From positions 1-39,778 of the forward strand of contig JAXHVO010000140.1 of assembly GCA_034189135.1 (NCBI GenBank): 39,778 bases of DNA, in the 5' to 3' direction. Positions 26,636 to 34,578 of this stretch are shown in pieces. The notes under the pieces are model-generated. The model saw only the letters and a list, made by a program, of their open reading frames with translations. It did no database searches and was not told where the DNA came from. A program made the position numbers and the translations under genes. Position 1 is the first letter of the stretch; each line of letters starts with the position of its first letter. The stretch is from Thermodesulfobacteriota bacterium. GTDB taxonomy: Bacteria; Desulfobacterota; Desulfobacteria; Desulfobacterales; JAUWMJ01.

Positions 26636-26697
26636 GTTTGAAGGACTTAAACTTTCGATCTATAAGACAAGGATAGGGTGTACCTTTAAAACAGGGG

Positions 26698-26727
26698 GGT
26701 TATGGTTTTAAAGCCATAACCTTTTTT
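26698..26727 (+). terminator. Rho-independent terminator after vapBC
   Basis: GGTTATGG (26698-26705) pairs with CCATAACC (26714-26721) with an 8-nt loop, followed by six T residues (26722-26727). It is only 20 nt upstream of the next start codon, so it could also act as an attenuator for the selenoprotein-transporter unit. Confidence 0.75.
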
Positions 26728-26746
26728 ATTAAGGAATTCATCGAAT

Positions 26747-26929
26747 ATGGATCAATCCACATTGAAATGCAGGGCATGCAGCAAAGAGCTGCAGGTAAGA
26801 AAAGGGTGAAAACAGGTGCTGTTGTGCTGCAGGTCATGTGGCGCTCAATACCCCCTTGAAAAGATGATTGACCAGATGGATGACGCCCTGGAAACGCTGC
26901 TGGCAAATATTCAATGTGATAGGATTTGA
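26747..26929 (+). CDS. Probable small selenoprotein with two CXXC motifs (in-frame TGA read as Sec)
   Basis: A 60-residue reading frame with one internal TGA at 26807-26809 (codon 21). Before it: start MDQSTLKC, then C8-R-A-C11 and LQVRKG; after it: KQVLLC, C28-R-S-C31, GAQYPLEKMIDQMDDALE and NIQCDRI. The frame reads without any other stop, and the two CXXC pairs lie on either side of the TGA, as a zinc-ribbon-like fold needs. A SECIS-like hairpin lies just after the TGA (see 26824-26844) and selB is in the same window. I recall an annotated family described as a dual CXXC motif small (seleno)protein, which fits; that match needs confirming. AAGGA (26731-26735) precedes the ATG. It ends 3 nt before the AEC transporter start, so the two form a transcription unit. 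The alternative is a nonsense-inactivated zinc-ribbon gene. Confidence 0.75.
26824..26844 (+). promoter_or_regulatory. Bacterial SECIS-like hairpin
   Basis: The arm GUGCUGCA (26824-26831) pairs with UGUGGCGC (26837-26844) over 8 pairs, three of them wobble, with the loop GGUCA (26832-26836). The stem begins 14 nt and the loop 22 nt after the TGA. The apex GCAGGUC is the same as in the E. coli fdhF SECIS, whose G-U in the loop contacts SelB. Confidence 0.7.
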
Positions 26930-26932
26930 CAG

Positions 26933-27856
26933 ATGATGATTTTAAACAGTCTGTTTCCGGTGTTCGCCCTGATTATACTCGGCACCCTGCTTAAATATTA
27001 TCATCTGGCAGGGGATGTCTTTTTCAAAGCGTCGGATCGACTGGTGTATTACATCTTTTTCCCTGCCATGCTGTTTTGGAAAATAGGGGGCGCTTCAACG
27101 GTTGATGCAGGTGTTGACCTGAAATACTGCCTGGCAGCAGTCTGTAGTGTTTTGTCGGTCTATATTTTGAGCAGTACCTTTATTAAGGTGTTTGATGTTG
27201 AGGATTTTAAGGCGGGTTCTTTTTCCCAGAGCTTTTACCGATTCAACACCTATATAGGTATGGCCGTTGTGTTGAATGCCCTGGGTGAGAACGGGGTGAC
27301 CCTTTTTGGGATTTTAATCGGATTTGTGATACCGGTGATTAATATTCTGGCGGTGTCTACCCTGATCTGGTTTTCGGGGAAACGGTATGGCTTCCGTGAG
27401 CGTATGGGAGTGACCGCAAAAGAGCTGGTGTTAAATCCTTTGATTATCGCATGTGTCGCCGGCATGATCTATTCCAGGTTATCGACCGGTTTTCCTGTTT
27501 TTATCGACAATGCTCTCCGGCTGGCTGCCATGGTTACCCTTCCCCTTGCTTTAATGTCCATAGGTGGAAGCCTGACCTTTAAATCACTCAAACACCATTT
27601 CAGCCTGTCTCTGGCAGCGGCTGGTTTTAAGCTCCTGTTGCTTCCGGCCATCGGCTTTTTTTTTCTGAAACTTTTTTTTGTTACAGGAACCGCTTTTCAG
27701 GTGGTGATGATATTTTTTGCCCTTCCCACCTCAAGTGCCATCTATGTGCTGTCTTCACAGTTAAACAGTGATACCCAATATGCCTCATCAGCCATTGTCC
27801 TGTCCACGTGCTTGTCCTTTTTATCCCTTTCTGCCGTGCTGGCGATTTTCGGCTAA
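26933..27856 (+). CDS. AEC family transporter (auxin efflux carrier-like)
   Basis: A 307-residue polytopic inner-membrane protein of the AEC family, in which bacterial members move small carboxylates such as malate or malonate, though most have no assigned substrate. About ten hydrophobic segments are visible, in two halves, with the characteristic VIPVINILAV in the first half and TLPLALMSIGGSL in the second. AGGA lies 8 nt before the paired ATGATG start. It is 3 nt downstream of the selenoprotein candidate. A shortened copy of its 3' end lies after the stress-protein gene at 29030. Confidence 0.88.
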   Translation: MMILNSLFPVFALIILGTLLKYYHLAGDVFFKASDRLVYYIFFPAMLFWKIGGASTVDAGVDLKYCLAAVCSVLSVYILSSTFIKVFDVEDFKAGSFSQSFYRFNTYIGMAVVLNALGENGVTLFGILIGFVIPVINILAVSTLIWFSGKRYGFRERMGVTAKELVLNPLIIACVAGMIYSRLSTGFPVFIDNALRLAAMVTLPLALMSIGGSLTFKSLKHHFSLSLAAAGFKLLLLPAIGFFFLKLFFVTGTAFQVVMIFFALPTSSAIYVLSSQLNSDTQYASSAIVLSTCLSFLSLSAVLAIFG

Positions 27857-27912
27857 GCTTTTGTTCCCAACCATCAGGTTCAATATATCCTGGTTTATTA
27901 TCCGGTATCCAC

Positions 27913-27941
27913 TTGACATATATGCAAAAAAGACCCATAAT
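27913..27941 (+). promoter_or_regulatory. Strong sigma70 promoter of the universal stress protein gene
   Basis: TTGACA (27913-27918), exact 17-nt spacer, CATAAT (27936-27941): 6/6 and 5/6. It implies a 5' leader of about 210 nt. Confidence 0.7.
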
Positions 27942-27948
27942 GATCTAT

Positions 27949-28160
27949 AGTGTAAGTTTGTAATCCCAAACGCCGTCATCTGGTAACGATAAGTTCTCTT
28001 TGTCTAATCGTAGAGTTGCTGTCACACCCAGCACCTGTATTGAAAGCCAGACAACGGCCAGGGCAAGCTGTCGGTGGTCGTACACAACCACCGCATCCGC
28101 ATATAAACCAGAATATGGGTGCACCTTCGGGAAACCGCGCCGTCAGGGGAGAACCAAGCC
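27949..28160 (+). other. Long GC-rich leader of the stress protein mRNA
   Basis: The leader holds complementary blocks such as GGTGGTCGTA/CACAACCACC (about 28072-28093) and is rich in potential stems. No known riboswitch class is recognised. GGGGAGAA lies just before the start codon at 28161. Confidence 0.3.
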
Positions 28161-28991
28161 ATGATTAAACGAATTCTAGTCGGATTAGGAGGAACACCGT
28201 TTACCACCGTGGCCACAAAAATTGCAACGGAACTGGGGGATATGCACCAGGCCCAGCTCACCGGCGTGACTGTGGTGGATACCAGCAAACTAAACAAGGT
28301 GGGCCCCGTACCTGCGGGTGGGGAAGCTTACGCTCAGCGCATGCGCGAAAGAAAAGCCCAGATCACCCAAGAGGGGACGGACCAGGCCATTGAAGCCTTC
28401 AAAGCACATTGTAGTAAGCAGAAGGTGGTTTGCCGCCGCATCGAGTATGAGCAAAAAGATCCATTTGACGCTATGATATCGGAAGCCCGTTACAATGACC
28501 TGACCATTTTCGGGCTTCGCAGCATCTTCGACTATGGTTTTACCACCGATCCGGACAAAGCCATTATCAAATTGATGACCCAGGGGGTCCGACCCATCCT
28601 GGCCGTGGCGGAGACCTACCGGCCCATCAAAAAAGCGCTCATCGCTTACAGCGGCTCCATGGAGTCGGCCAAAGCCATTCGCCATTTTCTCTATCTAAAT
28701 CCCTGGCCAGGAGTAACCCTTCACATCATTCATTTCAAAGAGGGGCCTGAAAAAGAACCGTTCCTGCTGGAAGATGTCACTGAATTCTGTGAGGCCCACG
28801 GTTTCGAAGTAAAAACCGACACAGTGGAAGGCCAGGCGCGGTCGAATCTGCTTCCCTTTGCCCGGGAAAACAACGCCGACCTCATCGTCATGGGCAACAG
28901 CGTGCACAAGGCCCTGATGAGACGTTTGTTGGGCGATACTGTGCTGGAAACCATAAAGTCGGCCGACCGGCACCTTTTCCTGTCTCAATAA
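28161..28991 (+). CDS. Universal stress protein (tandem UspA-like domains)
   Basis: The 276-residue protein begins MIKRILVGLGGTPF, a Usp strand-loop, and has a second Usp unit starting near IKKALIAYSGSMESAKAI (about 168-185). The C-terminal half ends in the ATP-binding-type loop VMGNSVHKALMRRLLGDTV (G2xG9G(S/T)-like). Two domains in one chain can form a self-contained pseudo-dimer. The start at 28161 is preferred to an in-frame ATG 42 nt upstream because GGGGAGAA lies before it. GC content and codon choice (many GCC, CTG, GGC) are higher than in the neighbours, and the gene sits between two copies of the transporter's 3' end, so it was probably brought in by a recombination event. Confidence 0.88.
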   Translation: MIKRILVGLGGTPFTTVATKIATELGDMHQAQLTGVTVVDTSKLNKVGPVPAGGEAYAQRMRERKAQITQEGTDQAIEAFKAHCSKQKVVCRRIEYEQKDPFDAMISEARYNDLTIFGLRSIFDYGFTTDPDKAIIKLMTQGVRPILAVAETYRPIKKALIAYSGSMESAKAIRHFLYLNPWPGVTLHIIHFKEGPEKEPFLLEDVTEFCEAHGFEVKTDTVEGQARSNLLPFARENNADLIVMGNSVHKALMRRLLGDTVLETIKSADRHLFLSQ

Positions 28992-29029
28992 AATGGCCAT
29001 AGCGGAACTGAATAACCACTAATATGACC

Positions 29030-29131
29030 CTGGCAGCGGCTGGTTTTAAGCTCCTGTTGATTCCGGCCATCGGCCTGTCCACGTGCTTGTCTTTTGTATC
29101 CCTTTCTGCCGTACTGAGGCTTTTCGATTAA
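29030..29131 (+). pseudogene. Truncated second copy of the AEC transporter 3' end
   Basis: Positions 29030-29074 repeat 27611-27655 of the transporter (LAAAGFKLLL.PAIG), and the text then jumps to the match of 27800 onwards (LSTCLSF.SLSAVL) and ends at TAA. The skipped part is 144 nt, exactly 48 codons, so the frame is kept. It has no start and no membrane protein can be made from it. Confidence 0.85.
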
Positions 29132-29382
29132 CTGTTTGGCCTATTTAATGTTTTATTTTACCGGACAGCTGGCAGATTAATCGTTTATTTTTTTACTGGG
29201 CACATCACGCAAACCGGATAGCACAGCTCAGTGGATTGAATTCAATGTTTTCCCTGCTTAGGTTAGAACCGCAGCGAGTTTTGCGTTTTTTGTTGGTACG
29301 ATGGACAAGAAAAATATCTTGTAAATACGTCATTCTGTACGCTTACAACAATTTTCAGTATTTTTAGAAATCACAGATGAAT

Positions 29383-30378
29383 TCAAAATATATTGGTACG
29401 AGTATCTTCCTTAAACTTGGCCTTTGATGGATTACCCTCTGCTCTAAAAATCTTGCCGTTTGAAATATCAAATACCGAGGACCAAATGGTTTCAAAATTT
29501 AATGCTTTATGGTACTGGCACATAAACCCATGTTTTCCACTGAGTATCGCTTTGGCGTGTTCAATGCCATTGATGAAATCAATATTTTTTAATGCATTGT
29601 ACGCCGTTTGATATCTTATGTCAGATGAATAAATAATACACGCATTATTACATCTCATTTCCTCAGAAATAAAATGGTTGGCTGCCACAATAAAATTTTC
29701 ATCTGACGCAGGTTTCCTGAAAAATACTTTTTTAGGCGTACATTCGGCAACCGCGATATCACCCCTTTTGTCTGCTAAAATGATGTTACAGGCTGAAGCG
29801 ATGGGCAAACTTTGCAAGGCGTTCATCGCCTCTTTGGTGGTGGCACATTTTTCAAGCAGATAGCGAACCAAAAATACAGAATTAATCCCGGGTACAATCA
29901 TCACCGGTACAATACATTCCATGGCAACGGCCAAACCGCATTCATTCAACCCTTCTTCAAAGTTTATCATTGAGGAGGTGTTGCCAGTAAATCAATAGCC
30001 ATTATTAAGTTCATATAATACACTTTTGCTTTCATTTTTGAGAAATGGCGGCAAGTCATTATTCCTGCCACAAAATACGTGATTATGGTGAATAAAACAA
30101 AAAGCGGTGCAACCTTTAGGATCATAGCAGCATCCCATGCATAATAACCATGAAGCAAATTTTTCATATGAATAATTCAATCCGTCGGTCGTTCCACGTA
30201 TTTCATCACAAATTTCGGGGAAGACTTCTGATAGTATTATTTGGGATTTTTTACCAAAATTTTGCTGAAATCTATTAAGATCAATGATCTTATCGAAATC
30301 GATAGTTTTCTTTTTTAGTATGTTACCAAACTTCAAACCGATATCATAATGCCTGCCTTTAAGTCTTGGATGGTACAT
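29383..30378 (-). pseudogene. C45-family (acyl-CoA:6-APA acyltransferase-like) peptidase with in-frame TGA
   Basis: Two parts in the same frame are separated only by a TGA at 29992-29994. The N-terminal 128 residues contain the autoprocessing-type GCTAFCF with the likely nucleophile Cys, then CGRNNDLPPF; the C-terminal part runs FTGNTSSMINFEEGLNECGLAVAM onward for about 200 residues. The whole would be about 331 residues, near the family norm. The TGA lies where related proteins, as far as I recall, have Ser (Y-S-F); TCA to TGA is one change. No SECIS-like hairpin is visible after it, so a nonsense mutation is favoured over selenocysteine. A good AAAGGAGG precedes the ATG at 30378, so decay may be recent. 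Confidence 0.75.
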
Positions 30379-30639
30379 GGCGTTTCCTCCTTTGGTAAAA
30401 CTAAAAAGGAATAAAAAATTATTGTCAATATCTAAAAAGTTTCAGTTTTTCTAAATATGCGCAGAAGATTTTTCCAAAAACGCTGTTTAAAGGACTAAAA
30501 TGTCACAAATGAACCGGCAAAGAAGATGATACGTACCCTTAGCCGAAGGAGGTGGCAAAGTGGTAGCATAAAATTTGCGCTATCGTTTCAATTTTGCTAT
30601 GTATGGCAAAACTAATTTTTCCATCAAGGAGAGTATAAT

Positions 30640-30960
30640 ATGAAATTATTTCTTATGTTTTTTTGTTGTGTTGCGCTTCTGGCAGCTTCCCCGGTGTATG
30701 CCGAAGAGGTAACAACCGATGTTCTGACCATTGAGGATGTGACGCCCATGCTTGAAGATTTTGCCAAGTCAAAAAATGGGCAGTTGGCGCATGTTTTTGG
30801 CATCTGGCAGGACGAATACTCAAAGCGGGCGAAAATCTTTTTTAAATATACAGTTCCGGGCAGGAAGGGCCCGACCGCTAAAAGAGGAGAAATCAACTGT
30901 TTTAAACTCAATTCCGGGAAGTGGTATTGTGGAGGTGTTTACGACTACCTGAAAAAGTAA
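30640..30960 (+). CDS. Small exported protein, function unknown
   Basis: The 106-residue product has a clear signal peptide: KLF, a hydrophobic core to about 16, and a cleavage site after VYA (about residue 21). The mature part of about 85 residues is mixed helix and strand and holds two cysteines in EINCFKL and WYCGGVY, which could form a disulfide. AAGGAG lies before the ATG. I recognise no family. It stands alone, with about 260 nt upstream and 306 nt downstream of non-coding sequence. Confidence 0.75.
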   Translation: MKLFLMFFCCVALLAASPVYAEEVTTDVLTIEDVTPMLEDFAKSKNGQLAHVFGIWQDEYSKRAKIFFKYTVPGRKGPTAKRGEINCFKLNSGKWYCGGVYDYLKK

Positions 30961-31266
30961 CGGTTCATTGCTCAAATGGAGGAAAGCAAGACCTTTCTTG
31001 AGAGATATGGTTTAAATGATTTTTCTTTCGATATCAAGGTGTTTCAAATACTTTCATGTCGCCCCAATCCGGTGACAATACCTGCATATGACAGTACAAT
31101 ATCATCTTGACATGCCATGGCCGCCTTTCTATATTTGCCATATAAATTAGCACATTCTTAAATCATTGCCCCACCGTTGACCGGCTTACTTTTTCTAAGA
31201 AGTAGAAGGGCCTTTATCCGGTTTTACGGGTAAAATGATGGGGATTGAAATTTCGAAGGAACATAA
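30961..31266. other. 306-nt intergenic region with the serB promoter
   Basis: No gene is seen. A good sigma70 promoter at 31107-31135 would give a leader of about 125 nt for serB. The leader includes TTTATCCGGTTTTACGGGTAAA, which can form a short stem (TTTA.CC/GGGTAAA). No known regulator class is recognised. Confidence 0.45.
31107..31135 (+). promoter_or_regulatory. Sigma70 promoter of serB
   Basis: TTGACA (31107-31112), exact 17-nt spacer, TATATT (31130-31135). Confidence 0.7.
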
Positions 31267-32484
31267 ATGAAGGAAGAACAGAATTATCTTATGGTCACCG
31301 TGAGCGGGCAGGACCGGCCGGGGATTGCGGCAGCCTTTACCGGCATTTTAAGTGAACACCATGTGGAAATTGTGGATATTGAGCAAGCGTCCCCGCAGGA
31401 TCTTTTGGGCCTGTATTTTTTGTTGGATATCAGCAGCGCAACCGGCGAAAAGGACACCGTCATAAAGGACCTCCTGTTTGAAGCCAGCCAGCTGGGATTG
31501 AATCTCCAATTTAAACTCTATCGTCGAAATGAGGTTCAGATTTCAATTCAGCGATCGCTATTTGTTATCACACACTTTGGCGGAACCGGGGCGTTGGCCG
31601 CTCTGACGAGAATTTTGGGCGATGAGAACGTAAATATAGAGTCCATAACCACTTTACACCATTATGGCCGTAGAACCATGGAGATGGCGGTAGATGTCCG
31701 CGCCAAAGAAAACCTAACCAGAATAAAGAAAAGGCTGATGAATAAAAGTTGTGAGTTGGGTTTCGATATGGCCATCCAGAAGACGGAGGCATACCGGAAA
31801 AATAAGCGTCTGATTGTTTTTGATATGGATAGCACGCTGGTTGACATGGAAATAATAGATGAAATTGCGCTTCAAGCCGGTGTAAAGCGCGAAGTGTCAC
31901 GTGTTACCGAGAAGGCCATGAGGGGAGATCTGGATTTCGAAGAGGCCCTTCGGCAGCGGGTTGCATTTTTAAAGGGGGTAAGCCTATCTGAGTTGGAAGA
32001 AATTCGCCGGAAAATGGTTTTATCCAAAGGGGTTAAAGAATTAATCAAGACCTTGAAGTTTTTAGGTTACAAGATAGGGGTGGTGACAGGTGGCTTTGAT
32101 TTCTTTTCCAATCACTTGAAAGACAAATTTGGATTGGATTACGCTTTTGCCAACAGACTGGAGTTGAAGAATGATAAACTTACCGGCCGGGTGCTGGGAG
32201 ACGTTGTCGATGCAGCGGAAAAAGCACGTATCATCAATCACATCGCTCAAAAGGAAAAAATATTGCTGGACCAGGTTGTGGCTGTGGGGGATGGGGCCAA
32301 CGATGCGCTGATGCTGGGCCAAGCCGGTCTGGGGATTGCATACAATGCCAGGAAATCCCTGGTTAAAGCTGCAAATATGTCTTTAGGAAAGGAAAGATTG
32401 AGTAATATACTCATTCTGTTGGGTATTACCGAACAAGACGTTCAGGAGGCGCACGTTATTGATTCGGAGATCCATGAGGTATGA
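31267..32484 (+). CDS. serB: Phosphoserine phosphatase SerB with N-terminal ACT domains
   Basis: SerB removes phosphate from O-phospho-L-serine, the last step in serine synthesis. The 405-residue protein has two ACT domains (about 6-85 and 95-170), which usually bind amino acids for feedback control, and then a HAD phosphatase. The catalytic DxDxT is Asp186-Met-Asp188-Ser-Thr190 in FDMDSTLVD, followed by motif II VVTGGFDFF (about 272-280), and motif III with VGDGANDALML (about 340-350). AAGGAA precedes the ATG. With two ACT domains it resembles actinobacterial SerB2-type enzymes. Its promoter is listed separately. Confidence 0.95.
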   Translation: MKEEQNYLMVTVSGQDRPGIAAAFTGILSEHHVEIVDIEQASPQDLLGLYFLLDISSATGEKDTVIKDLLFEASQLGLNLQFKLYRRNEVQISIQRSLFVITHFGGTGALAALTRILGDENVNIESITTLHHYGRRTMEMAVDVRAKENLTRIKKRLMNKSCELGFDMAIQKTEAYRKNKRLIVFDMDSTLVDMEIIDEIALQAGVKREVSRVTEKAMRGDLDFEEALRQRVAFLKGVSLSELEEIRRKMVLSKGVKELIKTLKFLGYKIGVVTGGFDFFSNHLKDKFGLDYAFANRLELKNDKLTGRVLGDVVDAAEKARIINHIAQKEKILLDQVVAVGDGANDALMLGQAGLGIAYNARKSLVKAANMSLGKERLSNILILLGITEQDVQEAHVIDSEIHEV

Positions 32485-32692
32485 CGGGCAAAGAGTTCTT
32501 TAACGACTCTTGATCCTTTTATAATAAAAACAGACCTGCTGCCGATAAAAAGGAGTCGGATTTTTCCGACCCATCAGCAAGAAGAACTTGCAAACATCGT
32601 AGCGGAAATGCTACCAGTATGGAATATTCAATTGGAAATGATCGCAGAAATATGTAGAATTTAAAATTTTTTATTTTAAAAAAAGGCTTAAG

Positions 32693-34024
32693 ATGATGGA
32701 CCCACAAAATTATTGGAATCCTGTACTTGAAACCCTTCCCCTGGAAAAGCTGCAGAAACTTCAACTGAAAAAATTTTTACGAATATTTCACTGGACCTAC
32801 AATCATTCAAAATTTCACCGGAGCCTTTACCAAAAAGCAGGGATCTCACCCGATGACATAAAATCGTTTGAAGATATCAGACATGTTCCCAAAGTGGAAA
32901 AGTCCATGATGCGCGACATCCAGAAAAAAGATCCGTTCCCCTACGGAGATGCCCTGTGTGTTCCCCTTGAAGAGGTAACGGAATACAGGCAGACCAGTGG
33001 TACAACCGGCCAGCCCGTGTATCAGCCGGACACATGGCAGGACTGGGAATGGTGGGCCGAATGCTGGGCCTATCTTTTGTGGGCACAGGGTTACCGACCT
33101 GCCGACCGCGTTTTTATTCCCTTCGGTTATAATGTGTTTGTGGCTTTCTGGGCCGGGCATTACGGAGCCGAAAAGATAGGTTGTGAAGTGGTGCCCGGAG
33201 GGGTGTTAGATACAAAAGCAAGAATACTTAAAATACAGGAACTTGGTGCTACCGCCCTCATGGGAACCCCCACCTATATTCTGGGGATGGCGGACACGGC
33301 AAAAAACCAGATGGGTATCGATCCGGCGGACCTCACCATCAACAAAATAACCTGTGCAGGGGAACCGGGAGCAGGTATACCCAGCACCAAAAAACGGATT
33401 GAAACCGCATGGAACGCAAAAGTATATGACCATGCAGGGGCCACCGAAATAGGCGCATGGTCGTATGAGTGCAACCATCAACCCGGAGGCATTCATGTGA
33501 ATGAAGCTTTTTTCCTGGTGGAAATCGAAGACATCGACACCGGGGAAATAATCACCGAGCCGGGCAGAAGGGGCAAGATGATCATTACCGCTTTAGATCG
33601 TATGGCACAACCCTGTGTCCGCTTTGATTCCAAGGATATTATTGAATGGGCTCCTGAGTCGTGTTCGTGCGGCCGGACTTTCAGGATATTAAAAGGTGGT
33701 GTGGTGGGCAGGGCGGACGATATAACCAAAGTAAAAGGGGTGCTCCTGGCACCGTCAGCCATAGAAGAGGTGGTAAGAAGTATCAACGGTCTCGGTGATG
33801 AGTTTGAGGTGATCGTGGAAAAGGCCGGTGATGCCGAAAAGATAACACTGAAAGTGGAACTGATATCGCATTCCATTGATCAGCGTCAATCCATTGAAAG
33901 CAAACTTATAGATCAGCTTAGGATTAAAACCAACCTCAGGTATGATCTTAAATTTTTCGATTACGGTACACTTCCCAGATACGAGGTCAAAGCAAAGAGA
34001 TTCAAGGATAAGCGGAAAAAATGA
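32693..34024 (+). CDS. Phenylacetate-CoA ligase family (AMP-forming) enzyme
   Basis: The 443-residue protein is of the PaaK-type adenylate-forming family. It has the phosphate loop TSGTTGQP (101-108), MGTPTYILGMA, YDHAGATEIGAW (the A5-type motif), the hinge region FDSKDIIEW, a C-terminal Cys cluster SCSCGRT that in related enzymes may bind metal, and KVKGVLLAPSAIE as in PaaK. It activates an aromatic or other carboxylic acid to its CoA thioester, in the cytoplasm; the substrate is not clear from sequence. No phenylacetate-degradation genes are adjacent. Its TGA overlaps the start of the following small ORF. Confidence 0.9.
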   Translation: MMDPQNYWNPVLETLPLEKLQKLQLKKFLRIFHWTYNHSKFHRSLYQKAGISPDDIKSFEDIRHVPKVEKSMMRDIQKKDPFPYGDALCVPLEEVTEYRQTSGTTGQPVYQPDTWQDWEWWAECWAYLLWAQGYRPADRVFIPFGYNVFVAFWAGHYGAEKIGCEVVPGGVLDTKARILKIQELGATALMGTPTYILGMADTAKNQMGIDPADLTINKITCAGEPGAGIPSTKKRIETAWNAKVYDHAGATEIGAWSYECNHQPGGIHVNEAFFLVEIEDIDTGEIITEPGRRGKMIITALDRMAQPCVRFDSKDIIEWAPESCSCGRTFRILKGGVVGRADDITKVKGVLLAPSAIEEVVRSINGLGDEFEVIVEKAGDAEKITLKVELISHSIDQRQSIESKLIDQLRIKTNLRYDLKFFDYGTLPRYEVKAKRFKDKRKK

Positions 34025-34206
34025 TGATAACCGAAAATGAATTAAAAAAAATTGGTGACAAGATCAAACTACTTCGCAATACAGCTGAGGAGTTGAAAAG
34101 TCTGGCTAAAAACATTCCGGCAATAACAAGGAACACGACCCGACTGCTTGCCAGTGTAAAGATGATGGAACTGAATATTTCCGACTGTGTTGATTTTGAT
34201 ATATAG
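34021..34206 (+). CDS. 61-residue helical protein coupled to the CoA ligase, function unknown
   Basis: The start ATG overlaps the ligase stop (ATGA), so it is made by coupled translation. It is almost all helix-forming: an N-terminal heptad region with ELKKIGDKIKLLRNTAEELKSL, then IPAITRNTTRLLASVKMMEL, and the C-terminal NISDCVDFDI. A coiled-coil partner for the ligase is a plausible but unproved role. No family is recognised. Confidence 0.65.
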   Translation: MMITENELKKIGDKIKLLRNTAEELKSLAKNIPAITRNTTRLLASVKMMELNISDCVDFDI

Positions 34207-34275
34207 TGAAGGGGTCGGGAAGTTTTTATCAATGGACTTTTTTGTGAAACGTTTGTGCTTTAATGATTGTTGAAG

Positions 34276-34511
34276 GTTGGTCTGGGGAGAGCCATTTGCC
34301 GGTTTAAGCCGTAACAATCATATCAAAAAACTGACGTACGGCAGCTATCTCGCTAAGATTTGATTTGAACAAGCCCCCATAAATAGATTTCCACGGCGGC
34401 AATGATCGTCACTGCCTGTGTCGGTTTAACGAAAAAGATAGGGGGCGGGGACAGAGTGTTGCACTCATTTGTTAAGGCTTAAACCGGCAAATGGCTCTCC
34501 CCCAGGCCAAC
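34276..34511. repeat. 236-bp MITE-like element with 35-bp terminal inverted repeats
   Basis: The left arm 34276-34310 (starting GTTGGTCTGGGGAGAGCC) and the right arm 34476-34511 match end to end, with one extra C and one transition. There is no coding capacity within. TGAA lies next to both outer ends and may be a target duplication, though offset by a base at one side. No transposase in the window has matching ends. Confidence 0.7.
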
Positions 34512-34578
34512 TGAATAGAGATGAAGAAACTCCTCCATTTCTTACATAGTTCATGGGCTGCTAAAGACTATCGTCGTA

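Noticed and set aside
29992-29994. Selenocysteine at the TGA in the C45-family gene
   Set aside because: No SECIS-like hairpin is visible downstream and a one-base change from TCA (Ser) explains it; kept as a finding, not as a selenoprotein call.
34069-34317. Possible gene antisense to the small ORF after the CoA ligase
   Set aside because: It overlaps a coupled ORF and the inverted repeat element, with no ribosome-binding site or recognisable domain.
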